64,000 nucleotides of DNA from Isosphaeraceae bacterium EP7 (lineage in GTDB: Bacteria; Planctomycetota; Planctomycetia; Isosphaerales; Isosphaeraceae). The position numbers and the translations under genes are program-made. The notes under the pieces were generated by a model. The model saw only the letters and a list, made by a program, of their open reading frames with translations. It was not told the origin of the DNA and made no database searches. Location: positions 1,313,174 to 1,377,173 of the forward strand of contig CP151667.1 of NCBI GenBank assembly GCA_038400315.1, in the 5' to 3' direction. The stretch's first letter is position 1; every line of letters begins with the position of its first letter. Below are positions 33,028-43,599 of this stretch, one piece after another.

Positions 33028-33161
33028 GCCAAATTGGCAGTCGATTCTTACGCCATAAATCTTAAGATTGTTAGATTTTAGAGTCAGATATCGAAGTCGG
33101 AGGAGACAGTTTCCCCCTTTGGGTCGGTGCGGAACGATTCCGTTTTATTGCCAAAATGGCA
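33028..33161. promoter_or_regulatory. three short dyads upstream of the Hsp20 promoter
   Basis: GCCAA-A-TTGGC at 33028-33038, AATCTT-AAGATT at 33058-33069 and TGCCA-AAA-TGGCA at 33149-33161, all perfect inverted repeats in an unusually AT-rich stretch. They lie about 40-170 bp upstream of the predicted transcript start, where activator sites for sigma-54 promoters usually lie. Whether they bind a protein is unknown. Confidence 0.35.
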
Positions 33162-33216
33162 CCCAAGATCGGATGGCGAATATTCCTGTCGAAATGGCAG
33201 ATTCAATCGAGTTGGA

Positions 33217-34701
33217 TTACCAGTGGACCCAGAGATCTTCGATCAGCAGAGATTCATCCTCGGAGGGGAGTATGGAAAGTCGCTCGGTCGTATCGCGGCC
33301 GTCGGCGGGGACCGACTGTTCGTCGACCCAGAGGGCGATTTGTGCACCATCGCGTTTGAGGCGGACATCACGCCAGCTTGGCGACTCTTTAGGTTCGATC
33401 AGATTGGGCACGGGAGGCGGAGTGGAGAGTCGATGGCCGAGGAGCTCGATTTTCTTCAGGTCCTGATCGGACGCGAAAATCCGGGCCGAGAGGCGGAAGT
33501 TGCCGGGTAGGACGAGCGGTAAGTCGTATCGAGGCTGGCCCTGGCCCGGATATCCTGAACCTCCCGGAATTTCGAGCCTGCTGGCTGTGAAGACCTGCAA
33601 CGTCGAGTCGTAGGAACCGTCGAGCGGCATGCGGACGTCTTCGAGCGTGAACCGACTTGCGAGCACGGTCATCAGGCAGGCCACGATGACCAGGGTCCGT
33701 CTCCACCAGCGTGGTGGAACGAGCTCCACCGGGAATGGAGCCCGGATGAGCATCAGGAGCCTGGGGGCCAGGGGCGAAGATTCGGGTTGCTGCGACCCTT
33801 TCGTTCGACTTGCCGGGCTCAGGGTGGTGCTGGCCGGGCCGACGGATTCCCGCGCCGATTGACCGGCGAGAGCCTCCGCGAGTCCCAGGAGTGAAGACCC
33901 ATAGTCGAGCGACCCGCCGAAATCGACCGAAGCCCGGCGATCGGCCAGAAGTTCCTGGTCCAGGCGAAGTTGTGCCGAGATCCACCAGACCTGGGGCAGC
34001 GGGAAGTAGAGTCCCCGCGCCGCGGCGGCCAGCGAGGCGAAGAGCGTGTCGTGTGTCCGGGCGTGGGCCAACTCATGGAGGAGGCTCAGGCGAAGGCGAG
34101 AGACGTCCGCGACCCGATCCATCTCGGAAGGGATCAGGATGGTTGGCCGAAGTATCCCGGCGAGAACTGGCCGACGCAGCCTCGACGAAACGCGCAAATC
34201 GGGCGCGTTCTCAGCCGTTTCGCCCTTGAGCGACCGGTAGACGCGAGACGTTTCGTCTGACGGAGAGTTGGACCGCCGGATGACAAAGCCGAGTGCCCAG
34301 AAGCCGAGGACGAGAGACCCGACGGCGGCGATGGCGGCGATCAGGTATCCCAGGGTCAGACCCCGGGTCAGATTCGAGATCCAGGGGTTGGCGATCCGAC
34401 GCTCGAAGAAGGAATGGACGAGAGTCCGGGTTACGTCGAGGCGAGTATCGGCATGAATGCTGCTCAGGAACGTCGTCGCCAGCCCAGCAGCCGCAGGCTT
34501 TATGGAAAACGAGAGTGATGGGCAGAACGCGGCGAGCGGGGGAAGTGAGAGCGCAGCAACGATCCCCGCCCTGGCGATCGCTCGACGCCTGGAGGGTTGA
34601 CGGCAACAGATCATGGCAACGATGACCATCGACAGCAGAATCGCCGCCGACAGTAAGCTGATGAGAAGAAAAGAACCGAGCCGGTCGACCAACTCCTGCA
34701 T
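33217..34701 (-). CDS. BlaR1-type M56 family metallopeptidase sensor
   Basis: About 494 residues. Membrane segments FLLISLLSAAILLSMVIVAM, IVAALSLPPLAAFCPSL and LIAAIAAVGSLVLGFWAL are followed by the M56 protease domain with H209-E-L-A-H213 (LLHELAHARTHD) and a later membrane segment (RTLVIVACLMTVLASRF). In BlaR1 the cytosolic protease cleaves BlaI after sensing by an extracellular penicillin-binding domain. Here that domain is absent; the C-terminal ~140 residues are beta-rich and end LKRDGAQIALWVDEQSV...IEDLWVHW, reminiscent of a laminin-G/concanavalin-like domain. The ATG at 34701 has GAGG 6 bases upstream. The BlaI-type gene lies just upstream, same strand. Confidence 0.85.
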   Translation of the reverse strand: MQELVDRLGSFLLISLLSAAILLSMVIVAMICCRQPSRRRAIARAGIVAALSLPPLAAFCPSLSFSIKPAAAGLATTFLSSIHADTRLDVTRTLVHSFFERRIANPWISNLTRGLTLGYLIAAIAAVGSLVLGFWALGFVIRRSNSPSDETSRVYRSLKGETAENAPDLRVSSRLRRPVLAGILRPTILIPSEMDRVADVSRLRLSLLHELAHARTHDTLFASLAAAARGLYFPLPQVWWISAQLRLDQELLADRRASVDFGGSLDYGSSLLGLAEALAGQSARESVGPASTTLSPASRTKGSQQPESSPLAPRLLMLIRAPFPVELVPPRWWRRTLVIVACLMTVLASRFTLEDVRMPLDGSYDSTLQVFTASRLEIPGGSGYPGQGQPRYDLPLVLPGNFRLSARIFASDQDLKKIELLGHRLSTPPPVPNLIEPKESPSWRDVRLKRDGAQIALWVDEQSVPADGRDTTERLSILPSEDESLLIEDLWVHW

Positions 34702-34794
34702 TACACGCCTCGCCAAATCCAAGGCAACTCTGATCGATTCGATCAAGGTCACGAGGATTCTACGAGCCGATTGATCGGAGGACAGGCCCGATTT

Positions 34795-35271
34795 TTAGTC
34801 GATCGCAGAATATGCGACGGGTTCGTTCATGACCTGCCGGTCACCCGCGGTGTTGACCTCTGGATTAGGAGCGCTGGTCTCTTGCGCGGCGGTCAGTCTG
34901 GCGCCGTCAATCATGACGCGGAGCCGTTCGAGCTCGGCGGGATCGGGCGACTTGGAGTCGAGCAGGGCAACCATCAGCCTGTCGATGGCGCCGTCGAAGA
35001 CTCGGTCGACGAATCGTCGCGTCAATTCGCCGATCGTCCGATCCGACGTCATCTTAGGGGTGTAGATGAAGGTCCGCCCCTCGACGACGTGACGGACGAG
35101 GCCTTTCTTTTCTTCCATGATGTTCAGGAGGGTCTGAACGGTGCTGTAGGCGACCGGCTCGCTCGTCTTGTTCAGGTCATCCTGAACCTCTCGAACGCTG
35201 GCCCGCTCACGTACCCAGAGGATTTTCAGGATTTCTAACTCGCGGTCGGTGACCATTTGGCCCTTACGCAC
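34795..35271 (-). CDS. BlaI/MecI/CopY family transcriptional repressor
   Basis: 158 residues. The winged helix is intact: TDRELEILKILWVRERASVREVQDDL, then YSTVQTLLNIMEEKKGLVRHVVEGRTFIYTP. The C-terminal half (IGELTRRFVDRVFDGAIDRLMVALLD) is the dimerisation and protease-target part. GTG at 35271 is the likely start, with GGGAGG 6 bases upstream. Together with the M56 gene downstream (93 bp) it forms a signal-controlled repressor pair; its targets are probably its own operon and perhaps neighbours. No consensus BlaI operator (TACTACA-type) was recognised. Confidence 0.9.
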   Translation of the reverse strand: MRKGQMVTDRELEILKILWVRERASVREVQDDLNKTSEPVAYSTVQTLLNIMEEKKGLVRHVVEGRTFIYTPKMTSDRTIGELTRRFVDRVFDGAIDRLMVALLDSKSPDPAELERLRVMIDGARLTAAQETSAPNPEVNTAGDRQVMNEPVAYSAID

Positions 35272-35381
35272 CGGCGGCCTCCCAATCTTGTAAAACGAAA
35301 GAACTCGCACTCGTAACGTATCCGTCCCAGTCATTCGAATCAAGCGAGATCAGGATGCGTTAATGATGCTTCGAAGCAACG

Positions 35382-36074
35382 TCAGCCCGTGCCGGGGCCC
35401 GTCAGAGCCGTAGCGAGCCGTCGGGCCAGGAGGCCTGGAAACAGTTTATACCAACGCTGGTTGAGCGGAGATGGATGGGGGAGCGGCGAGATGGTGACCA
35501 CCTTGGTCCTCGTGCCATCGGGCGTGTCGACCCGGATCGTGCAATCCAGGTCGGCCTCGTACCGATCCGCACGGGCCCAAAACTCGTCGAAGACCCCGTC
35601 GGCAGCATAGCATGAGTACCATCGAAAAGCCTCCGTGCCGAGCGTCAAGATCTTCCTGCCGGTGAAATGCTCGACGAGCAGGGAGGCGACGAGCGGGCGG
35701 AACCGCTCCTTGACCTTGTCCGGATAGGCTTTGTTCCCCGGCGGCTTGAACGGGACCGTGTTGGTGAGGAGCACGTGGTCGAGGACTGACTCCAGGCCCT
35801 TGTCCTTCGCAGGGGGCTCCGCGTTGTGAATCGCCCGGTAGATTCCCCCCCGGACTAGCCTGCCGCCGGCGCCGATGAGCGGCTGGCCCGCGGCGACCTC
35901 ATCCTTGCCGAGGTCTCTGCCCATGATTGCCACTCGCGCGGCGAGCGACCCAGCGTAGAGCACCGGCTCACCGGGGTTCTTGCCAGCCTTCTCATAGACT
36001 TCGGTATCAACGGGGAAGGGGGCTCGTGCCGCCTCCAGGCGCGTGGCCTCGATGAGCTGGTCGATTGATTGCAT
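35382..36074 (-). CDS. uracil-DNA glycosylase superfamily protein
   Basis: About 230 residues, starting MQSIDQLIEATRLEAARAPF. Motifs of the UDG fold: VAIMGRDLGKDEVAAGQPLIGAGGRLVRGGIY near residue 50, TNTVPFKPPGNKAYPD in the middle and PLPHPSPLNQRW near the C-terminus, the last being the DNA-intercalation/catalytic His loop. It lacks the four cysteines of Fe-S family 4 UDGs, so it belongs to a non-iron branch. A role in excising uracil or another deaminated base is inferred from family only. It is divergent from cimA with 156 bp between. Confidence 0.8.
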   Translation of the reverse strand: MQSIDQLIEATRLEAARAPFPVDTEVYEKAGKNPGEPVLYAGSLAARVAIMGRDLGKDEVAAGQPLIGAGGRLVRGGIYRAIHNAEPPAKDKGLESVLDHVLLTNTVPFKPPGNKAYPDKVKERFRPLVASLLVEHFTGRKILTLGTEAFRWYSCYAADGVFDEFWARADRYEADLDCTIRVDTPDGTRTKVVTISPLPHPSPLNQRWYKLFPGLLARRLATALTGPGTG

Positions 36075-36175
36075 GGGATTCGGTCGTTTGGTGAGGGGGT
36101 GGTGTGACAGGCTCGACAGGTGACGAACCGCATGCACGTCGCGATGGTCTGACTGTCGCGGCGGGGCGGTCGTTG

Positions 36176-36184
36176 TGATACGAT
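36176..36184 (+). promoter_or_regulatory. extended -10 promoter of cimA
   Basis: TGA-TACGAT, an extended -10 (TGN followed by a -10 hexamer) without a clear -35. The predicted start near 36191 lies 40 bases before the ATG at 36231. Confidence 0.4.
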
Positions 36185-36230
36185 CCGGTGTCAAATGCCC
36201 AGGCCAGTTGACGCGACGCGAGCTACCACG

Positions 36231-37841
36231 ATGACTCGGATCTCGGTTTATGATACGACGTTACGAGATGGCAGCCAGGGCGAAGGGGTCAACTTTTCGC
36301 TCCAGGACAAGCTGCTGATCACGGCCCGTCTGGACAAGCTCGGCGTCGATTACATCGAAGGGGGCTATCCCCTCTCCAACCCCAAGGATGCCGCCTACTT
36401 CCGCGCCGTCCGCGACCTGGAGCTGACACATGCCAAGGTCGTCGCCTTCGGTATGACCCGCCGACGGGACATCTCGGCAAGCTCCGACGTCGGGCTCAAG
36501 GCCCTGGTCGACTCGGGCTCGCAGGTCGTCACGGTCGTCGGCAAGAGCTGGGACCTGCATGCACGCGAGATCCTGGGGGTCTCGCTCGAAGAGAACATCC
36601 GGATGATTGCCGACTCGGTCGCCTTCCTCGCGGCCAACGTGCCCGAGGTCGTCTACGACGCCGAGCACTTCTTCGACGGCTACAAGCGGAACCCCGAGTA
36701 CGCCCTGTCGACGATCCGCGCGGCGGCCGAGGCCGGGGCGTCCTGGATCGTGCTCTGCGACACCAATGGCGGGACCCTGCCCGAGCAGGTTGCCGAGGCC
36801 GTCGGCCGGGTTCGCAAGCTGATCAGCGTGCCGCTCGGCATCCACCCGCACAACGACAGCGAGCTTGCGGTGGCCAATACGCTTGCGGCAGTCCGCAGCG
36901 GTGCAACGCAGGTGCAGGGGACGATCAACGGAATCGGCGAGCGGTGCGGCAACGTCGACCTTTGCAGCGTCGTGGCCAACCTGGCCTTGAAATATGAAGG
37001 GTACGACCTGCTGAAGCCGTCGAGCCTGGCGCTCCTGACCGAGGTTTCGAGGTTCGTCTACGAGACGGCCAACATGAACTTCAAGCCGGGCCAGCCCTTC
37101 GTCGGGTCGAGTGCCTTCGCCCACAAGGGGGGGATGCACGTCCATGGGGTCAGGAAGCTGGCATCGAGCTACGAGCATGTTGAGCCCGAGACCGTCGGCA
37201 ACGAGCGGCGGATCCTGGTGAGCGAGCTTTCCGGCAAGTCGAACATCGCCGAGAAGCTGGCCGAGTACGACCTTCTGCACGACCCCGCCCTGATGGCCAA
37301 GGTGCTGGACCGAGTGCAGGACATGGAGAACGAGGGCTACCAGTTCGAGGCCGCCGAGGCCTCGTTCGTGCTGCTGGTGGAGAAGCTCGCGGGCCGCTAC
37401 ACCCCCCGATTCGAACGGTGCGGGTACCACGTGAGCGTTGCGGGACGGGGTGACGATCTGACCGTGACCGAGGCGACGGTGAAGCTGAGGGTCGGGGATT
37501 CGACCGAGCACACCGTCAGCGAGGGGGACGGCCCGGTCAACGCGCTCGACGGGGCCCTGCGTAAGGCCCTCGGGCGGCACTTCCCGCGGCTCGCCGAGAT
37601 GCAGCTGGTCGACTACAAGGTGCGCGTGATCAACGAGCGCGAGGGGACCGCCGCCCGGGTGCGGGTGGTCATCGAGAGCCGCGACGCGGGCGAGGTCTGG
37701 GGGACGGTCGGGGTGTCGGAGAACGTCATCGAGGCGAGCTGGAACGCCCTGGTCGACGCCTTCGAGCACAAGATCTCCAAGGATGCTCGGGACGGGAAGG
37801 CGACAGCGCCCGAGGCCACCGAGCTGGCAAGCGCCCGATGA
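36231..37841 (+). CDS. cimA: (R)-citramalate synthase
   Basis: 536 residues, the length of CimA of the LeuA-like DRE-TIM metallolyase family. The N-terminal DTTLRDGSQGEGVNFSLQDKL, the metal-binding GIHPHNDSELAVAN and GTINGIGERCGN are present, followed by HKGGMHVHGVRK and a C-terminal regulatory LeuA-dimer domain (VNALDGALRKALGRHFP...RVRVVIES). CimA condenses pyruvate and acetyl-CoA to citramalate, opening the threonine-independent route to isoleucine. The C-terminal domain suggests feedback control by isoleucine. MTRISVYDT at 36231 is the start; the stop overlaps the following methyltransferase start (ATGA). Confidence 0.93.
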   Translation: MTRISVYDTTLRDGSQGEGVNFSLQDKLLITARLDKLGVDYIEGGYPLSNPKDAAYFRAVRDLELTHAKVVAFGMTRRRDISASSDVGLKALVDSGSQVVTVVGKSWDLHAREILGVSLEENIRMIADSVAFLAANVPEVVYDAEHFFDGYKRNPEYALSTIRAAAEAGASWIVLCDTNGGTLPEQVAEAVGRVRKLISVPLGIHPHNDSELAVANTLAAVRSGATQVQGTINGIGERCGNVDLCSVVANLALKYEGYDLLKPSSLALLTEVSRFVYETANMNFKPGQPFVGSSAFAHKGGMHVHGVRKLASSYEHVEPETVGNERRILVSELSGKSNIAEKLAEYDLLHDPALMAKVLDRVQDMENEGYQFEAAEASFVLLVEKLAGRYTPRFERCGYHVSVAGRGDDLTVTEATVKLRVGDSTEHTVSEGDGPVNALDGALRKALGRHFPRLAEMQLVDYKVRVINEREGTAARVRVVIESRDAGEVWGTVGVSENVIEASWNALVDAFEHKISKDARDGKATAPEATELASAR

Positions 37842-38545
37842 GCAAGATGACCCCCGAGCAGATCCGCGAGCGGTTCGACGCCGACGTCGAGCGGTTCTCC
37901 AACCTGGAGACCGGCCAGACGGCGACCATCGATGCACCGCTCGTGCTCGACCTGATCACCAGGGCCGCAGCGGCCGCGACGCCCGGGGCCCGCTCGGCCC
38001 TGGACGTCGGCTGCGGCGCGGGGAATTACACGCTCAAGCTGCTGGAGCGGCTGCCGAACCTGGATGTCACTCTCGTCGACCTGAGCTGGCCGATGCTCGA
38101 CCGGGCCGCCCAGCGGGTTGGCGCGGCGACGACGGGTAAGGTCGAGACGATCCAGGGGGACGTCCGCGAGATCGACCTGGGCGAGGGGCGACACGACGTC
38201 ATCATGGCGGCGATGGTGCTGCACCACCTGCGGTCGGAACGCGAGTGGCTCGACGTCCTCGGCAAGTTCCGCAAGGCGTTGAAGCCCGGCGGGTCGCTCT
38301 GGATCGCCGATCTGGTGGTTCACGCGATCCCCTCAATTCATGAACTGATGTGGGCCCGATACGGCGAATATCTCGCCGCCCTGCGAGACGAGGCCTACCG
38401 CGACCACGTCTTCGCCTACATCGAGCGCGAGGACACGCCGGCGTCGCTGGTCGACCAGCTCGGCTGGCTGCGTGCGGCCGGGTTCGATCGGGTCGAGGTC
38501 CTGCACAAGAACTCCTGCTTCGCGGCGTTTGGCGCCATTGCCTGA
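37838..38545 (+). CDS. class I SAM-dependent methyltransferase
   Basis: A 235-residue Rossmann methyltransferase. Motif I is ALDVGCGAGNYTLKLL, motif II VTLVDLSWPML, then QGDVRE and MVLHHLRSEREW; the C-terminal part (LRAAGFDRVEVLHKNSCFAAFGAI) is typical. The opening (RFDADVERFSNLETGQTATIDAPLVLDLI) resembles the first helix of CmoA-like and related enzymes, but no substrate can be assigned. Coupled to cimA by ATGA overlap and followed after 31 bp by valS, so the three genes may be one operon. Confidence 0.87.
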   Translation: MSKMTPEQIRERFDADVERFSNLETGQTATIDAPLVLDLITRAAAAATPGARSALDVGCGAGNYTLKLLERLPNLDVTLVDLSWPMLDRAAQRVGAATTGKVETIQGDVREIDLGEGRHDVIMAAMVLHHLRSEREWLDVLGKFRKALKPGGSLWIADLVVHAIPSIHELMWARYGEYLAALRDEAYRDHVFAYIEREDTPASLVDQLGWLRAAGFDRVEVLHKNSCFAAFGAIA

Positions 38546-38576
38546 AGTGAAGCCCTTCGAGAGACGCGCAGATCCA

Positions 38577-41381
<2,805 letters not shown>

Positions 41382-41395
41382 GACGAACGATTGCC

Positions 41396-41428
41396 CCCTT
41401 CGTCGGCCCGACTTCGGGCCGCGAAGGG
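41396..41428 (+). terminator. imperfect hairpin after valS
   Basis: CCCTTCG-tc-GGCCC-gacttc-GGGCC-g-CGAAGGG, 12 paired bases with a small internal asymmetry, 14 bp after the valS stop. No U-tract. Confidence 0.5.
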
Positions 41429-41440
41429 CTGCTGGGTGCG

Positions 41441-41469
41441 TTGACGGGTCGGCCCGGCCCCCTTATCAT
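41441..41469 (+). promoter_or_regulatory. sigma-70-type promoter of the bifunctional nuclease gene
   Basis: TTGACG, exactly 17 bases, TATCAT. The predicted start near 41476 is about 86 bases before the GTG at 41562. Confidence 0.65.
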
Positions 41470-41561
41470 CGAGTCCGTCGAGCATGCTGACGGCCGAGTG
41501 TGGGGCCCCCCGTCCGGGGGCCGCGCCGTGGATGGATCGGTGCGCGAAGGGGGCGAACGCA

Positions 41562-41957
41562 GTGGCCGTTCAGATGGAACTTACCCGGATCATCATCAGC
41601 GAGAACGGCGATCAGCAGATCATCTTCCTGCGCGAGATCGACGGACCTCGCACGTTCCCCATCGTCATCGGCCTGTTCGAAGCCACCAGCATCGACCGTC
41701 GCGTGAAAGGGGCTCCCTCGCAACGCCCCCTGACGCACGACCTGCTGGCCAACACGATCGAGCTGATGGGCGGCGAGCTTCAGGACATTCACATCAGCGA
41801 GCTGCGAGATCACACGTACTTCGCCAAGCTGCGTATCAAGCACGACGGCGAGATTGTCGAGGTCGACAGCAGGCCCAGTGACGCCATCGCGCTGGCCGTC
41901 ACGGTCGAGGTTCCTATCTTCGTCTCTGAAGACGTTCTCGACGAAGTTGGCCAGTGA
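41562..41957 (+). CDS. bifunctional nuclease family protein (DUF151)
   Basis: 131 residues of the DUF151/BFN family: [65 protein letters not shown] and [26 protein letters not shown]. Family members include a plant protein with RNase and DNase activity; bacterial copies are of uncertain function. The GTG at 41562 has GAAGGGGG upstream, and an ATG at 41574 is the next choice. A clear promoter precedes it, and the tRNA-Ser gene follows 29 bp after the stop. Confidence 0.88.
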   Translation: MAVQMELTRIIISENGDQQIIFLREIDGPRTFPIVIGLFEATSIDRRVKGAPSQRPLTHDLLANTIELMGGELQDIHISELRDHTYFAKLRIKHDGEIVEVDSRPSDAIALAVTVEVPIFVSEDVLDEVGQ

Positions 41958-41986
41958 GGGCGATCTGAGCCCACAAAATCGGTACC

Positions 41987-42071
<85 letters not shown>

Positions 42072-42086
42072 CTGAGTGCTCTCGAT

Positions 42087-42136
42087 AAAACAACGCGAGC
42101 CCGGCCCGAACGTTCGGGCCGGGCTCGCGTTGTTTT
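42087..42136. terminator. 50-bp perfect palindrome after the tRNA
   Basis: 25-bp arms (42087-42111 / 42112-42136) without any unpaired base, starting AAAA and ending TTTT, between tRNA-Ser and the convergent DUF1501 gene. It can act as an intrinsic terminator on both strands. Confidence 0.85.
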
Positions 42137-42150
42137 GCGGCAGGATGGGC

Positions 42151-43566
42151 TCAGGCAAGCATCTGCTTGACGACCTTGCCATGAACGTCGGTCAGGCGGA
42201 AGTCGCGGCCCGCATAGCGATAGGTTAGGCGCTCGTGGTCGAAGCCGAGGAGGTGGAGCATCGTGGCGTGGAGGTCGTGGACGTGGACTTTGTCCTCGAC
42301 CGCGGCGAATCCGAACTCGTCGGTGGCTCCCACGACGGTCCCTCCCTTGATGCCGCCTCCGGCCAGCCACATGCTGAAGCCGTAATGGTTATGGTCTCGA
42401 CCGCTCAGACCGGGTAGCTCGGCGACCGGGGTCCGGCCGAACTCGCCTCCCCAGAGGACGAGCGTCTCATCGAGCATACCTCGCTGCTTCAGGTCCTTCA
42501 GGAATGCGGCGATGGGCTGGTCCCAGTTCTTGGCGAGCGTCCTGTGATGGGCGACCAGGTTCTCGTGGTCGTCCCAGGCCTGGCCGGCACCGTCCCAGAC
42601 CTGGATGCAGCGGACCCCTCGTTCCAGCAGGCGGCGGGCGATCATGAGCTGGCGGCCGTGGATGCCGGTGCCGTACATGGCCTTGATCGAGGCGGGCTCC
42701 TGCTCGAAGTCGAAGGCGTCGGTGGCCTCGGTCTGCATCCGGTAGGCCAACTCGAACGACTGAATGCGCGACTCCAGGCGCGGGTCTCGCTGGTGGTCAT
42801 TCAGGTGCTTCTCGTTGATACGCCCGAGCAGGTCGAGCTGCCTGCGCTGCTGCTCGGGGGTGGCCGCCTCGTTGCGGATGTTGGAGATGAGCTTGCGGAT
42901 GTCGGTGTGCTGGCTGTCGATGTAGGTCCCCTGATAGGCGCCCGGCAGGAAGGCCGAACGCCAGTTCTGGGTGGCCACCACCGGGTATCCGCCGGGGCAC
43001 ATGGCGATGAATCCGGGCAGATTCTGGTTCTCGGAGCCCAGGCCGTAGGTGACCCACGAGCCCATGCTGGGGCGGGCCAGGCGTCCGTCTCCGCAGTTCA
43101 TCAGCAGGAGCGAGGGCTCGTGGTTGGGGACGTCGGCGACCATCGACCGGACGACGCAGAGGTCGTCGATGCAGCCGGCGGTCTGCTCGAACAGCTCGCT
43201 GACCTCGATGCCGCTCTGGCCGTATTTCTTGAACTTGAACGGCGAGCCGAAGGCGGCCCCGGTCTTGCGCTCGGTGCGCAGGTTGCTATTGGGCAGCGGC
43301 TTTCCGTGATATTTGGAGAGCTGCGGCTTGGGGTCGAACGTGTCGACCTGCGACGGGCCGCCATTCATGAACAGGTGAACCATCCGCTTCGCCTTGGGGG
43401 CGAAGTGCGGGGCCTTGGGCGCGAGCGGGTTCAGCTCGGTGGTTGCGGCGGGCGCATCGCCGGACATGACGCCGGCCAGCCCGAGCATGCCGAAGCCCAT
43501 GCCGCTGCGGCGGAGCATCTCGCGGCGGCCGATCGGCGTGTCGTCGGGGCGGGGAAGGTCGGCCAT
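42151..43566 (-). CDS. DUF1501 domain protein (sulfatase-like)
   Basis: 471 residues, typical of planctomycete DUF1501 proteins. The N-terminus PDDTPIGRREMLRRSGMGFGMLGLAGVMSGDA has a twin-arginine-like RR followed by a hydrophobic stretch, an export signal. The conserved core includes MVHLFMNGGPSQVDTFDPKP, SWVTYGLGSENQNLPGFIAM, WDDHENLVAHHRTLAKNWDQPIAAFLKDLKQRG and LVLWGGEFGRTPVAELPGLSGRDHNHYGFS. The fold is related to alkaline phosphatases/sulfatases; the function is unknown. It follows the DUF1549/DUF1553 gene by 33 bp, the usual arrangement in planctomycetes. Confidence 0.93.
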   Translation of the reverse strand: MADLPRPDDTPIGRREMLRRSGMGFGMLGLAGVMSGDAPAATTELNPLAPKAPHFAPKAKRMVHLFMNGGPSQVDTFDPKPQLSKYHGKPLPNSNLRTERKTGAAFGSPFKFKKYGQSGIEVSELFEQTAGCIDDLCVVRSMVADVPNHEPSLLLMNCGDGRLARPSMGSWVTYGLGSENQNLPGFIAMCPGGYPVVATQNWRSAFLPGAYQGTYIDSQHTDIRKLISNIRNEAATPEQQRRQLDLLGRINEKHLNDHQRDPRLESRIQSFELAYRMQTEATDAFDFEQEPASIKAMYGTGIHGRQLMIARRLLERGVRCIQVWDGAGQAWDDHENLVAHHRTLAKNWDQPIAAFLKDLKQRGMLDETLVLWGGEFGRTPVAELPGLSGRDHNHYGFSMWLAGGGIKGGTVVGATDEFGFAAVEDKVHVHDLHATMLHLLGFDHERLTYRYAGRDFRLTDVHGKVVKQMLA

Positions 43567-43599
43567 CGGACGTCCTCCGGGGGAGTGCGGGGTCGTCGT

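Noticed and set aside
32957-33216. CIRCE or sigma-32-type heat-shock element before the Hsp20 genes
   Set aside because: Neither the TTAGCACTC-N9-GAGTGCTAA dyad nor a CTTGAAA/CCCCAT pair was found.
35272-35381. BlaI operator upstream of the repressor gene
   Set aside because: Only loose TACGA/TCGTA-like halves occur; no symmetrical site that resembles a known BlaI or CopY operator.
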